From Gemmatimonadota bacterium (GTDB lineage: Bacteria; Gemmatimonadota; Gemmatimonadetes; Gemmatimonadales; GWC2-71-9), in NCBI GenBank assembly GCA_016874005.1, contig VGVQ01000007.1:62001-126000 (forward strand): a stretch of DNA of 64,000 nt. Reading direction: 5' to 3'. The notes beneath the pieces were generated by a model. That model saw only the letters and a list, made by a program, of their open reading frames with translations. It ran no database searches and was not told the DNA's origin. A program made the position numbers and the translations under genes. Positions 27,330 through 35,446 of the stretch are shown here, one piece after another; position 1 is the first letter of the stretch; every line of letters begins with the position of its first letter.

Positions 27330-28310
27330 TTAGGCGGCCGGGGCGAACGCCATGGCCCGAAGCCGGCGGACCCGTTCGCCGATCGGCGGATGGCTGGCGA
27401 ATCGGTCGCCCAAGCCGCCGTGAAGCCGGCGCTCGGCCGGATCGACGATGCACATGTGAGCGGTGCCCTTGGTGATCGACCGGGTCGCGGCGGAGGCACC
27501 GTCGAGTTTCTCGAGCGCCCGCGCCAACGCCTCCGGGTTGCGGGTCAGCTGGGCCCCGGTCGCGTCGGCGAGGAACTCCCGCTTGCGGCTCACCGCCATG
27601 GCCATCATTCGGGAGACGATCGGCGCGACGAGCAGAGTAATCAACCAGACCGTCAGGACCACGATCGCGACCGGGTTGGCATCCCGCTTGCCGCTCCGCC
27701 GACCCCCGACCCGACCGCCGAATCGAAGGAAGTTGCGACACAGGTCCGACAACAGGACGATCGCCCCGACCATCCCGGCCAGCAGGGTGAGCAGTCGGAT
27801 GTCGTAGTTTCGGATGTGAGCCATCTCGTGAGCGATGACCGCCTGCAATTCGTCGCGATCGAGCGCCCTGAGCAGTCCGTCGGTCACCGCCACGTGGGCT
27901 CGGCTCGGATCCTGCCCGGTCGAGAAAGCGTTCGGGTCGGAGTCCGGAATGATCCACACTCGCGGCTTGGGTAGCCCCGACGCGATGGCCATCTCCTCGA
28001 CGACGTTGTTGAGCCGCATCTGGTCCGGCGAGGCCGCCTCGAGGAGCTCCAGGGCGGCCGCCGACTTGAGCACCTGCTCCGGCCCCCGAGCCCAGGCGTG
28101 CCACGCCACCGCTCCAGCGATCGCGGTGAAGACGGCGCCGATCCCGGGCACCACGTGGCGATATCCCTCGACGGCGTCGCGGGTGAGCAGGTAGAGCCCC
28201 CAGTCACCGCCAAAACCGATCCAGCCGGTGAACGCGACGAAACCGACCGTGAGCCAGGTCGACCGCCGCCGATTCGCCGCTTGCTGCTCGAATAGGTTCG
28301 ACTCCGTCAC
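27330..28310 (-). CDS. M48-family membrane metalloprotease (HtpX-like)
   Basis: A 326-residue inner-membrane zinc peptidase probably involved in membrane-protein quality control. Two helices precede the catalytic domain, with PRVWIIPDSDPNAFSTG, then HEMAH (HEXXH; His161, His165) and two further membrane segments (LLTLLAGMVGAIVLLSDL and VAIVVLTVWLITLLVAPIV). The third zinc ligand is expected in SRKREFLADATGAQLTRNP, and the end carries the family FASHPPIGERVRRL. The start overlaps the LemA-family gene by 4 bases (ATGA). LemA plus M48 pairs recur in many bacteria and are thought to act together. Confidence 0.92.
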   Translation of the reverse strand: MTESNLFEQQAANRRRSTWLTVGFVAFTGWIGFGGDWGLYLLTRDAVEGYRHVVPGIGAVFTAIAGAVAWHAWARGPEQVLKSAAALELLEAASPDQMRLNNVVEEMAIASGLPKPRVWIIPDSDPNAFSTGQDPSRAHVAVTDGLLRALDRDELQAVIAHEMAHIRNYDIRLLTLLAGMVGAIVLLSDLCRNFLRFGGRVGGRRSGKRDANPVAIVVLTVWLITLLVAPIVSRMMAMAVSRKREFLADATGAQLTRNPEALARALEKLDGASAATRSITKGTAHMCIVDPAERRLHGGLGDRFASHPPIGERVRRLRAMAFAPAA

Positions 28311-28882
28311 GCCGTCGGCGGCTTGTTGAACCCGAGATCGACCTTCGGCACCGCCCGCTCGGCGGCGTCTTCGATCGCCCAGAGCTCCGCCGGGCTGGCA
28401 TTGGCTATCCCGGCGATCAAGTTGGTCGGAAACTGCAGCTGTTTGGTGTTGTACAACGTCGCTTCGTCATTGTAGAGCTGGCGAGCGAACGCGATTTTGT
28501 TCTCGGTGCTGGTCAGCTCCTCCTGGAGCTGCGCCACGTTCCCGGTCGCCTTGAGGTCAGGGTAGTTCTCCGACAGCGCGAACAACCGGCCCAGGGCCTG
28601 GCTCAACTCCCCTTCCGCTTTCGCCGTGGCCGCGACGCCCTGGGCCCCGATGGCCTTGTTGCGCGCCGAGATCACCGCCTCGAGCGTTTCTCGCTCGAAG
28701 CTCATCGCTCCCTTGACCGTTTCGATCAGGTTGGGGATCAGGTCGTGACGCCGCTTGAGCTGGACATCGATCTGCTTCCAGGCGTTCAGCACCCGGTTCT
28801 TCAACGCGATGAGCCCGTTGTAGGCGCCGATGGCCCAGAAGACGGCGACAACGAGAATCCCAAGAACGATGAGCATGCCCAT
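28307..28882 (-). CDS. LemA family protein
   Basis: A 191-residue single-pass membrane protein. The N-terminal helix MLIVLGILVVAVFWAIGAYN is followed by the helical-bundle family sequence NGLIALKNRVLNAWKQIDVQ, LKRRHDLIPNLIETVKG, VISARNKAIGAQG, ELTSTENKIAFARQLYND and FPTNLIAGIANASPAELWAI. The function is not established; the coupled M48 protease downstream is a recurrent partner. Transcription probably starts in the 190-base gap before the divergent pilin-like gene, where no clear -35/-10 pair was recognised. Confidence 0.93.
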   Translation of the reverse strand: MGMLIVLGILVVAVFWAIGAYNGLIALKNRVLNAWKQIDVQLKRRHDLIPNLIETVKGAMSFERETLEAVISARNKAIGAQGVAATAKAEGELSQALGRLFALSENYPDLKATGNVAQLQEELTSTENKIAFARQLYNDEATLYNTKQLQFPTNLIAGIANASPAELWAIEDAAERAVPKVDLGFNKPPTA

Positions 28883-29075
28883 GACGACGAACCTCCTCGG
28901 TGAGAACCCGCGGCGCCCGGAGCGCGGTGCCGCCGAGCTTGGTGAAAGATCGTCGAGCCCGCGCCGGATGGAAGGCCTTGACTCGCGGTAATTGGGACCT
29001 GGGTTGTGGTATTTCGGTTACCGCCCGGCTCCCGCCAGCCACCAAGTTGGGGCATTCAACACAAGGGAGGAAGCC

Positions 29076-29492
29076 ATGTCACTGATCGAACTCGCCACGG
29101 CTCTCTCGGTCGTCGCGGTGCTGACGGCTGGGGTCGTTCGGATGTCGGCCCACCAGCGGGACCGCCTGGCCACCGAACAGGCCCAGGGTCGCGTCGTGGA
29201 CGGGTACCGGCGGGCCACGGGACTGGCTCGGGCTTGGGGTCGGCCGGCGGAATTGGTCGTGGCGGCCGACTCGATCGTGCTCCGATCGGTCGGCGTTAGC
29301 GATACCGCGGTTGTCGTTCGGGAACCCGGACCCTCGCTCCACGGGGTCGATCTGACCCCGTCGATCCACCGAGTGCAGTTCGCTGCCTCGGGCCTCGCAA
29401 CCGGTCCGGCCAACGTCACTCACACCCTGGTTCGGGGAATCTCCCGACGCACGGTCGTGGTGTCACGACTGGGCCGATTGACGGCCCAGTGA
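29076..29492 (+). CDS. Pseudopilin-like protein (N-terminal pilin helix, no leader)
   Basis: The 138-residue protein begins directly with MSLIELATALSVVAVLTAGV, a sequence very like the mature type IV pilin/pseudopilin N-terminus, including the Glu at position 5. A GspH-like globular part follows (GRVVDGYRRATGLARAWG, RPAELVVAADSIVLRSVGV). The usual positively charged leader ending in Gly is missing. Extending upstream gives NTREEA before the Met, without Gly at -1 or a Lys/Arg leader. The ATG follows an AGGGAGGAAG ribosome-binding site. No secretin, ATPase or prepilin peptidase is nearby. It is convergent with the Fis-type regulator. Confidence 0.75.
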   Translation: MSLIELATALSVVAVLTAGVVRMSAHQRDRLATEQAQGRVVDGYRRATGLARAWGRPAELVVAADSIVLRSVGVSDTAVVVREPGPSLHGVDLTPSIHRVQFAASGLATGPANVTHTLVRGISRRTVVVSRLGRLTAQ

Positions 29493-29503
29493 TGGTTCGG
29501 TTG

Positions 29504-29914
29504 CTAGTGCTCTTTGTCGAGCCCGTACTTCCGGATCTTGGCCAGCAGGGTGGAGCGGGCGATGCCCAAGATCTGAGCCGCGTTGCGCCGGTTTCCGCGA
29601 GTGTATCGGAGGGTTGCCGCGATATGGCGCTTCTCGACGGCGTCGAGCGGCTCCGGATGTCCCGATCGATCCGGCTCGAACGCGGCCCGGACCGATTCCC
29701 ATTGTACTCCGGGCAGCTGGCCGTCGATCACCACCACGTCGGCCCCCCCGTTGCCCAGAACACCGCCCGCACCGGCCACGGTCTCCTCGATGACCGGTCG
29801 ACAACCCTGTTGCGCCAGCGACTCCGCCAGCACCCGAGTGAGGGTTTCTCTTTCGCTTGCGATCAGGACACTCAGCTGACGACCCGTGGCGAGCGACGCC
29901 GTGGCAAAGACCAT
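29504..29914 (-). CDS. Fis-type DNA-binding regulator with degenerate receiver domain
   Basis: A 136-residue protein. The first ~75 residues look like a receiver fold that has lost the acidic pocket (LSVLIASERETLTRVLAE, ADVVVIDGQLPG keeps one Asp). The C-terminal 45 residues are a Fis/NtrC-type helix-turn-helix (EKRHIAATLRYTRGNRRNAA, QILGIARSTLLAKIRKYGL). The AAA+ sigma54-activator domain of NtrC proteins is absent, so it may act like ActR/PrrA-type short regulators. The target is unknown. About 660 bases without an identifiable gene lie upstream. Confidence 0.85.
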   Translation of the reverse strand: MVFATASLATGRQLSVLIASERETLTRVLAESLAQQGCRPVIEETVAGAGGVLGNGGADVVVIDGQLPGVQWESVRAAFEPDRSGHPEPLDAVEKRHIAATLRYTRGNRRNAAQILGIARSTLLAKIRKYGLDKEH

Positions 29915-30574
29915 AACTCCCCCGCATCCGACCGAAGTTTGGAATCAAGACTGACGACCCCATTAAGACGTCCGAGGCCGCCGGGACTTGTACGTCTACT
30001 CGGGTCGGGGGTCGCCCGTCACCGGGCGGCTGGCCGGCAAGTCGTTGCAGGGGGCCGAGTTCGAACGCCGTGTGGGGAGAATCGAGCGGGGATCAAAGAA
30101 GCACGAACGGCCGCAGGGCCTTTGTGGGACCCTCGCGGCCGTTCGACAGACGAGCTGGCATCGGGCGGGACTTGCGTCGCCGTTCTTCTCCCCGGTACCT
30201 CCCAGAGCTGAGTCCGCTCCGAGGGTTAGGTATCCGAGGGCCGGTGCCTCGATTCCCAGGCCGGATGGCCATCCCACCTGGTTCACTCTTCCAAGCGCTG
30301 CGAGTCGGATCGAGTCGCGGACCGACCCTTCGCACTGCACCCCGAGGCGCTAGATCGGAGTGGGTGAAGCACGCGACTGGCTCCACCGTTGCGACGATGC
30401 GATCACTGTGGTCGTCGCATCAACAAGATGGGAAACGCGACCGAGTTCGGCAAGCGCCCGGATTTCTTCGGAGTCGGGTTCTGACATGTGTCGAGAAGGG
30501 CACTTCCAACCAGAGGCACAGCATGATCTTCTGCGGTTTATCGTCGCGTGTGGAAACTGTGTATCAACGCGACC
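29915..30574. other. Gene-free stretch with one strong hairpin
   Basis: No frame here has a ribosome-binding site, recognisable domain or convincing composition; the short open frames on both strands look accidental. The most distinct structure is an inverted repeat, CGAACGGCCGC at 30104-30114 with GCGGCCGTTCG at 30135-30145, extended inward by AGGG/CCCT past one bulged base. No T-run follows on the plus strand; TTCTTTG follows on the minus strand. A GGTTAGGTATC motif at 30224-30234 recurs at 34620-34629. The stretch could hold a non-coding RNA or the remains of a gene; neither is shown. Confidence 0.5.
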
Positions 30575-31189
30575 TCAGGTTTCTTGGCCCACCTCGATGT
30601 AACGATACCCCTCGGTCTCGCTCGGGGTGCCGAACAGAGCGCCGGCGTTGCTGGCGGCAAACCAGCCGCCAATCCAGAGCCGCTGCTGCTCGAGCTGCTC
30701 GACGATGGGCCGGAACCACCGCCGAATGTGACGGACCTCCGGGGCCCGGCGGCCCAGCAACGCCAGGAGCGACCCGGAGCCCGACGTCGCTCGGAGGAAG
30801 TGCGCCAGGGCGTGGGCCCGCTGGGAAAATTCCACTGCCTTGACGCCTGGCTCATCGAAGAGCACTCGCCCCTCGAAGACATCCATCGGCGGGGCGTCGA
30901 GTCGGGGGCCGAGATAGACGAACTGGCGACCGCCGGCGATCTTGCGTTCGACCACGGCCGCCGCCGTCTCGCTGGTCAGCCGAACCGCCTGGACCATGTC
31001 GTCGTCTCCGAGGATCCCGACGGCGCCGGTCCACTCGAGCGCCGCGAGCGCGGTGTCGATCGGACACCCCATCGCATCGTCGAACGCGATCAAGCGAGGC
31101 GCCTCGCCGGCCCGGAGGACGAAATGGGCCAGCCCCTCGGCCCGGTCGGTGAAGGAGCGAATGACGAGGCTCGGCGGGGCTGGCGGCAT
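30575..31189 (-). CDS. Hypothetical protein
   Basis: A 204-residue protein predicted cytoplasmic, with no signal peptide and no domain recognised. It has an alternating strand/helix pattern: APRLIAFDDAMGCPIDTALA, AVGILGDDDMVQAVRLTSE, RQFVYLGPRLDAPPMDVFEG, and a helical second half (SQRAHALAHFLRATSGSGSL, IRRWFRPIVEQLEQQRLWIG). The reading frame is well conserved in composition and the gene precedes a 24-base gap to the Ig/LVIVD protein on the same strand, supporting it as real. Confidence 0.65.
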   Translation of the reverse strand: MPPAPPSLVIRSFTDRAEGLAHFVLRAGEAPRLIAFDDAMGCPIDTALAALEWTGAVGILGDDDMVQAVRLTSETAAAVVERKIAGGRQFVYLGPRLDAPPMDVFEGRVLFDEPGVKAVEFSQRAHALAHFLRATSGSGSLLALLGRRAPEVRHIRRWFRPIVEQLEQQRLWIGGWFAASNAGALFGTPSETEGYRYIEVGQET

Positions 31190-31213
31190 GTCGGCAAAAT
31201 ACCAGCGTTAGGG

Positions 31214-33193
31214 CTAGGGCGTAAGTTGACGTTTCGGTTCGATCTGGACGATCCATAACCCGCTATTCACGTCGGGAACGTAGATCAGCCCGTTCCGGTA
31301 GATCGCGCCCCACGCCCCAGGTACGTTCGGGATGTGGCCGTCCTTGTCGCCGGTGGCGACGTGCCCGATCAACCGCCCCTGGCGGCCGAGATCGCCGCGG
31401 AGTTCCCCGGAGACGTCGAGGACTCGCAGGCCACCCTGGTAGTCGCCGAGGAACAGCGAATCGCCCGCCACCCAGATGTTGTGGGCTCCCCCATCCCCGG
31501 ATTCGTACCAGGCGACGCTTCGGGGCTTGGCCAAATCGCTCATGTCGATGACTTGCATCCGGCCGTAGGCCCGCCCGAACCCCGGCACGCCTTGGCCGTG
31601 GGCCTTGGCCGGGAACACCTCATCGGCGACATAGACGTAGCGACCTTCTCGCCACGCCGTGTGGGTTCCCCGAATGAACCCGGGGCCGCCCACCGCTTCC
31701 ACGTTGCGGTAGAGGGCGTTGAGATCGTACTTGAACTGGGTCACGAACACCGGGTTCTCGGGCCGCCCTCCCTTGATGCCGTTGCCGACGTCGAGCACGA
31801 TCAGCCCGTCATTCCAGTAGCTCAGGTACGCCAGGCCGTCCTTGACGTCGATGTCGTGGACCTGGCGGCCCGCCGCCGGCGGCGGGGTCTCCCACCGGGC
31901 CACCTGCTTGGGATGGTAAGGATCCCGAATGTCGATCACCCGCATCGACCCAGTCGCGTCATCGGTGAGGTAGACGTGGCCCCGATAGACGTAGGTGCTG
32001 TGCACCCCGCCGGAGACGGTCTCGGTGAACTCGGCGATCGGCTTGGGATGGGCCGGGTCCTCGAGACTCAGAATGACGATCCCGTTCTTCCGGTTGGAGG
32101 CGTTCTCGCGGGTCATCACCGCGTACCGGCCGTCTTCGGTCGCCATCACGTCGTTGACGACCCGGGCATCGACCACCACCGAGTCGGTGATTCGGGGAGC
32201 GGCCGGATTGCTGACGTCGACGGCGTAGAGCCGATCCCCGCCGACCCCCGTCAGGCCAGCGGTCGCGAGGTAACCATGTTTGCCGTCGGGATGGAGCCAG
32301 AACTCCGTCGCCATCATCCCGATCGGGAGGCGACCGACGATTTTCATCGCCCGGGTCGCGTCCCGGGGAGTGATCTCGACCACCGCCTCGGCCGAACGCC
32401 CGGCGAACGAGGCAATGACTTGGTAGGTACCAGGCAAGTCCGCGACGAACGCCCCGTCCGGGTCGACGGAGGCGTTGCCCGGGGTGATCGACCACTCGGG
32501 ACGCAGCTCGGTCACGGGTCGCCCGGTGGCCGTGGTGGCCGACGCCACGAAGCGAATCACGTCGCCGGTGCGGGCGGTGGTACGGGCCGGGCTCACCGAA
32601 AGAACTCGGACCGGATTGGCCGAGACCGTGATCCGGGTTGCCCGCTCCACTCGGCCGACGGCCGCGATGACGCTGGCGGTGCCGGCCCGGCGAGCGGTGA
32701 CCCGGCCGGTGGGAGTGACCGACAGGACCGCGGGATCGTCGCTCGACCAGACAACCCGGTCGCCGCGCTGGTCTTCGTTGGCCGCCAGCGGAGTCGCCCT
32801 GAGATTGAGTGCCTGACCGACCACCATTCGGGTCACGGCGGGTTCGAGGTCGATCCGTGCCACCGGAAGGGGCAGGACGACCACCTCGGTGGCGACAGTG
32901 AACGGTCGGCCCCCGGTGCCGGGCCGAGCGACCACCGTGGCGACGATCGTCCCGGTCGCGCCCGCCGTGACCAGCCCGGTCGAATCGACGGTCCCCTCGA
33001 AGGTTCCCCCGGACTGAAACCACAGGGCGGTCGGCACCGGGATCCTGTTACCAGCGGCGTCGAAGCCGATGGCGCGAAGGCGAAGGGTATCGCCGATCTG
33101 GATCTTGGCATTCGCCGGTTCGATGGCGACCCGCGCCAGCTGGTTGTTCGCCGGTTGCTGCCCGAGTGTCAGCAGCGCTGCCGCAAGCCACAT
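31214..33193 (-). CDS. Exported protein with Ig-like (BIG2) domains and LVIVD repeats
   Basis: A 659-residue surface or periplasmic protein. A short signal peptide (MWLAAALLTLGQQ) is followed by three bacterial Ig-like domains at about residues 18-290 (VAIEPANAKIQIGDTLRLRA, IDLEPAVTRMVVGQALNLRA, RVLSVSPARTTARTGDVIRF). A beta-propeller of LVIVD-type repeats then runs to the C-terminus (RLYAVDVSNPAAPRITDSV, MRVIDIRDPYHPKQVARWE, MQVIDMSDLAKPRSVAWYE, LRVLDVSGELRGDLGRQG). It is probably a scaffold or binding protein at the envelope. ATG 33193 follows GGGAGGCGGG. It is divergent from the cold-shock gene. Confidence 0.85.
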   Translation of the reverse strand: MWLAAALLTLGQQPANNQLARVAIEPANAKIQIGDTLRLRAIGFDAAGNRIPVPTALWFQSGGTFEGTVDSTGLVTAGATGTIVATVVARPGTGGRPFTVATEVVVLPLPVARIDLEPAVTRMVVGQALNLRATPLAANEDQRGDRVVWSSDDPAVLSVTPTGRVTARRAGTASVIAAVGRVERATRITVSANPVRVLSVSPARTTARTGDVIRFVASATTATGRPVTELRPEWSITPGNASVDPDGAFVADLPGTYQVIASFAGRSAEAVVEITPRDATRAMKIVGRLPIGMMATEFWLHPDGKHGYLATAGLTGVGGDRLYAVDVSNPAAPRITDSVVVDARVVNDVMATEDGRYAVMTRENASNRKNGIVILSLEDPAHPKPIAEFTETVSGGVHSTYVYRGHVYLTDDATGSMRVIDIRDPYHPKQVARWETPPPAAGRQVHDIDVKDGLAYLSYWNDGLIVLDVGNGIKGGRPENPVFVTQFKYDLNALYRNVEAVGGPGFIRGTHTAWREGRYVYVADEVFPAKAHGQGVPGFGRAYGRMQVIDMSDLAKPRSVAWYESGDGGAHNIWVAGDSLFLGDYQGGLRVLDVSGELRGDLGRQGRLIGHVATGDKDGHIPNVPGAWGAIYRNGLIYVPDVNSGLWIVQIEPKRQLTP

Positions 33194-33282
33194 CGTCCCG
33201 CCTCCCTGTGGCGGTTGGCCCCCGGCCGATCGCCGGATCGCCCGGAAACCTACCCCCAACCGAGGGCCAACGCCACGCCGTA

Positions 33283-33314
33283 TTGACAATCGCTTGGTCG
33301 GGCTGGAGTATATC
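33283..33314 (+). promoter_or_regulatory. Candidate promoter of the cold-shock gene
   Basis: A perfect -35 TTGACA (33283-33288) is followed by TATATC (33309-33314), but the 20-base spacing is longer than ideal. If used, it would give an untranslated leader of about 80 bases before the cold-shock gene, as is usual for csp genes. Confidence 0.35.
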
Positions 33315-33400
33315 GACGGGATGTGTTGTTGCCGAGCTTCGGTTTCGGGCTTGGCGTTTTCCCGAGCCCAGAGGGCTCCCATCGTACGAGGTCAGCGCAA

Positions 33401-33601
33401 ATGGCAACAGGTACCGTCAAGTGGTTCAACGATGCGAAGGGATTCGGTTTCATCGCCCAAGAGGGAGGCAAGGACGTTTTCGTCCACCACACCGCAATTG
33501 TCATGGATGGGTTCCGATCACTTGCCGAGGGCGACCGCGTCGAGTTCGAGATCGTTGACGGACCGAAGGGGCTCCAAGCCGCGAACGTCAAGAAGGCGTA
33601 G
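33401..33601 (+). CDS. Cold-shock protein (CspA family)
   Basis: A 66-residue five-stranded OB-fold RNA/DNA chaperone. RNP1 (KGFGFIAQ) and RNP2 (DVFVHHTAI) are intact in [20 protein letters not shown] and the following segment, with [19 protein letters not shown] completing the domain. The ATG at 33401 follows ACGAGG; longer in-frame starts upstream add a sequence not found in the family. A strong stem-loop terminator follows 38 bases after the stop, so the gene is monocistronic. Confidence 0.96.
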   Translation: MATGTVKWFNDAKGFGFIAQEGGKDVFVHHTAIVMDGFRSLAEGDRVEFEIVDGPKGLQAANVKKA

Positions 33602-33639
33602 CCCGGGGCCGACTCGCCCCGACTCATTCGGCCTGACCA

Positions 33640-33697
33640 GCTGGGCTCCCCGCGCGAGGCACACTTCTCGCGCCTCCGGAGCCCAGCGTTCGTTTTG
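33640..33697 (+). terminator. Rho-independent terminator after the cold-shock gene
   Basis: A 10-bp outer stem (GCTGGGCTCC at 33640-33649 with GGAGCCCAGC at 33678-33687) encloses a second 7-bp stem (GCGCGAG at 33652-33658 with CTCGCGC at 33667-33673). It is followed by GTTCGTTTTG. This is the clearest terminator in the window. Confidence 0.8.
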
Positions 33698-33730
33698 GTA
33701 CATCGCCGACCACCGTTGCCGAGGCCGCCC

Positions 33731-34231
33731 ATGCTCGCCTTTGCACTCTCGCTAGTGCTTACTGGGACAACCGTTACCCCCCTCGAGACTGGGCAACCAC
33801 CGTTCGGGCTGCTAGGTCTTGCGCCCGGCCTGGTCCAGAGTGACCTGCAAGAGCGGGTGGCAAAACTCGGTGGCCGACTGTCGTGCCGTGCCTCATCCGT
33901 CGACCGGCGGTTTGCCGAGTGCGGGGCGACGCTCACCGCCGCGCCCGACGGACGGCGGTGGGAACTCCTGGCCTCGATGGTCGACGGCACCGGCGCGGTC
34001 CTTCTCCTCAAAACCTCCGTCGAGGCGCCGGACGTCGCCGCGATGCGGGCGCAACTGACCACGGATTTGGGCCGGCCCAACTATCGGAAACAAGGTGAGC
34101 AGCAGAGCTTCGAGTGGATCCGCTCGGGGCGGATGCTGCGGCTGACGTCGCGCCCGGAACGAGGCAAGACGGTGGTTTCGGTGAGCCTCGTCGAGGGGAG
34201 CGTCCTGGACGCCCTCGACGCCGGTCGTTAG
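33731..34231 (+). CDS. Exported hypothetical protein
   Basis: A 166-residue protein with a signal peptide (MLAFALSLVLTGTTVTPLET) and a compact domain: PPFGLLGLAPGLVQSDLQER, RLSCRASSVDRRFAECGATL with two Cys that may pair, and RRWELLASMVDGTGAVLLL. The GLAPG..QSDLQERV pattern resembles small periplasmic domains of unknown function. The stop overlaps the end of the convergent Lys-rich protein gene by 4 bases. Upstream in-frame Met at 33695 would add a Pro/Arg-rich leader, so 33731 is preferred. Confidence 0.68.
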   Translation: MLAFALSLVLTGTTVTPLETGQPPFGLLGLAPGLVQSDLQERVAKLGGRLSCRASSVDRRFAECGATLTAAPDGRRWELLASMVDGTGAVLLLKTSVEAPDVAAMRAQLTTDLGRPNYRKQGEQQSFEWIRSGRMLRLTSRPERGKTVVSVSLVEGSVLDALDAGR

Positions 34232-34599
34232 CGCTTCTTCTTCTTCCCCGGTTTCGGGGCTGGGCGCTTGGCGGGCTTGGCCTTGGCCTTGGCCTTCGTG
34301 GGAGTGGCCGGCTTCTTGGCGCGCTCCGTCGCCCGTTCGAGGGCCCGTTCGGCGCGGCGGTCGACGGCGGCCTTGACCTCAGCCAAGACCCGGTCGGTTT
34401 CGTCCTGGGTCATCAAGGTGCGCCGCACGGCGTAGCGGAGGATTTCCTCGGCGTCACCAATCTTGAATTCACCCAGCCGCGCCCCGGCCCGGATCAGGCC
34501 CACGAAGGCGTCGGCGACCGGGTTGCGCAGCACCGAGGCAATGCCGGGAAGCGTTTCCAGGAGTGAAGCGACTTGCGTCCCGCCCAGTTCCGTAGCCAC
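34228..34599 (-). CDS. Hypothetical protein with basic Lys/Ala/Pro tail
   Basis: A 123-residue protein. Residues 1-80 are a predicted helical domain (GTQVASLLETLPGIASVLRN, PVADAFVGLIRAGARLGEFK, LMTQDETDRVLAEVKAAVD). Residues 85-123 form a low-complexity basic tail of Lys, Ala and Pro repeats (KPATPTKAKAKAKPAKRP) ending KKKKR. Such tails resemble histone H1-like or AlgP-like extensions and usually bind nucleic acid or acidic partners. The function is not known. It lies between lepB and a convergent exported protein. Confidence 0.68.
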   Translation of the reverse strand: MATELGGTQVASLLETLPGIASVLRNPVADAFVGLIRAGARLGEFKIGDAEEILRYAVRRTLMTQDETDRVLAEVKAAVDRRAERALERATERAKKPATPTKAKAKAKPAKRPAPKPGKKKKR

Positions 34600-34736
34600 C
34601 AGTTCCCCCCCGACCGAGCGTTAGGTATCTCCGTCGGTGGGCAACGTACCAGCCCGCCCCCAGTTCCGTCAAGAAACGCGTTAGGCACGCATGGTAGTCG
34701 TCGATGCAACCCCGAACAAATACCGGCAGTCCGCGT

Positions 34737-35435
34737 CTAGTGGGGCAGCGTGAACAACCGGCGCCACCGAACGTTGGTCACGAACGGTAGCGGCCGGTAG
34801 GTGTCGGGGTTGTAGCTGAAGTACACCACCAACGGCCGACCCCGCACGTTCGCGCGGGGAAGAAAGCCCCAGTAGCGGCCGTCGTAGGAGCCGTCTCGGT
34901 TGTCGCCCATCATGAAGAACGAATCTCGCGGGACGACGATCGGTCCCCAGTTGTTCAAGTCGGGAGCATAGTTCTCGGTGTCCCGGCCGACATAGTGCTT
35001 GAGTTGCCAGCGCCGCATGGCGGCTCGCCCCGGAGGATCGGCGTTGGCGGTCGGATCGGTCCGGATGACCCACGGCTCCTCGGCCCGCTGGCCGTTGCGA
35101 TAAAGGGTGCCGCTTTCCATCGCGAGGGTATCGCCCGGGACGCCAATCAGCCGTTTCACCACCTTGAGACCCTCCTGCTCCACCGAGTCGAAGACCAGGA
35201 TCTCTCCCCGGACCGGTTCTCGAATGGCCGGGAGCTTGGCTTTGACGAACGGCACTTCCGCCCCGTAGAGGAGCTTGTTGACGAAGAGGAAGTCGCCGAC
35301 CAGGAGGGTGTTCTCCATGCTGCCCGAGGGGATCTTGAAGGCCTCGACCAGGAACGACCGCAACAGGAACCAGACCACCAGCGCGACCGCGATCGATTTG
35401 GTCCAGTCCCACAACCAGCGCATCAGCTTTTGCAT
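34737..35435 (-). CDS. lepB: Signal peptidase I
   Basis: A 232-residue membrane serine protease that removes signal peptides from Sec- and Tat-exported proteins. One N-terminal anchor (SIAVALVVWFLLRSFLV) precedes the catalytic Ser39 in FKIPSGSMENTL. The Ser/Lys dyad is completed by Lys94 in VKRLIGVPGD. Box D/E are visible as FFMMGDNRDGSYDGRYWGFL. ATG 35435 follows a GAGG ribosome-binding site and lies 11 bases after the PD40 lipoprotein stop, so the two are likely co-transcribed; a start at 35459 would overlap that gene. Confidence 0.95.
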   Translation of the reverse strand: MQKLMRWLWDWTKSIAVALVVWFLLRSFLVEAFKIPSGSMENTLLVGDFLFVNKLLYGAEVPFVKAKLPAIREPVRGEILVFDSVEQEGLKVVKRLIGVPGDTLAMESGTLYRNGQRAEEPWVIRTDPTANADPPGRAAMRRWQLKHYVGRDTENYAPDLNNWGPIVVPRDSFFMMGDNRDGSYDGRYWGFLPRANVRGRPLVVYFSYNPDTYRPLPFVTNVRWRRLFTLPH

Positions 35436-35446
35436 ACCGTCCTCGG

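Noticed and set aside
30040-30080. tRNA-like GTTCGAAC T-loop in the gene-free stretch
   Set aside because: The flanking bases do not form a T stem or an acceptor stem, and no anticodon arm is found.
34618-34686. Integron attC site pair
   Set aside because: Two GTTAGGY boxes exist, but there is no matching RYYYAAC box at proper distance, no long imperfect stem, and no integrase gene in the window.
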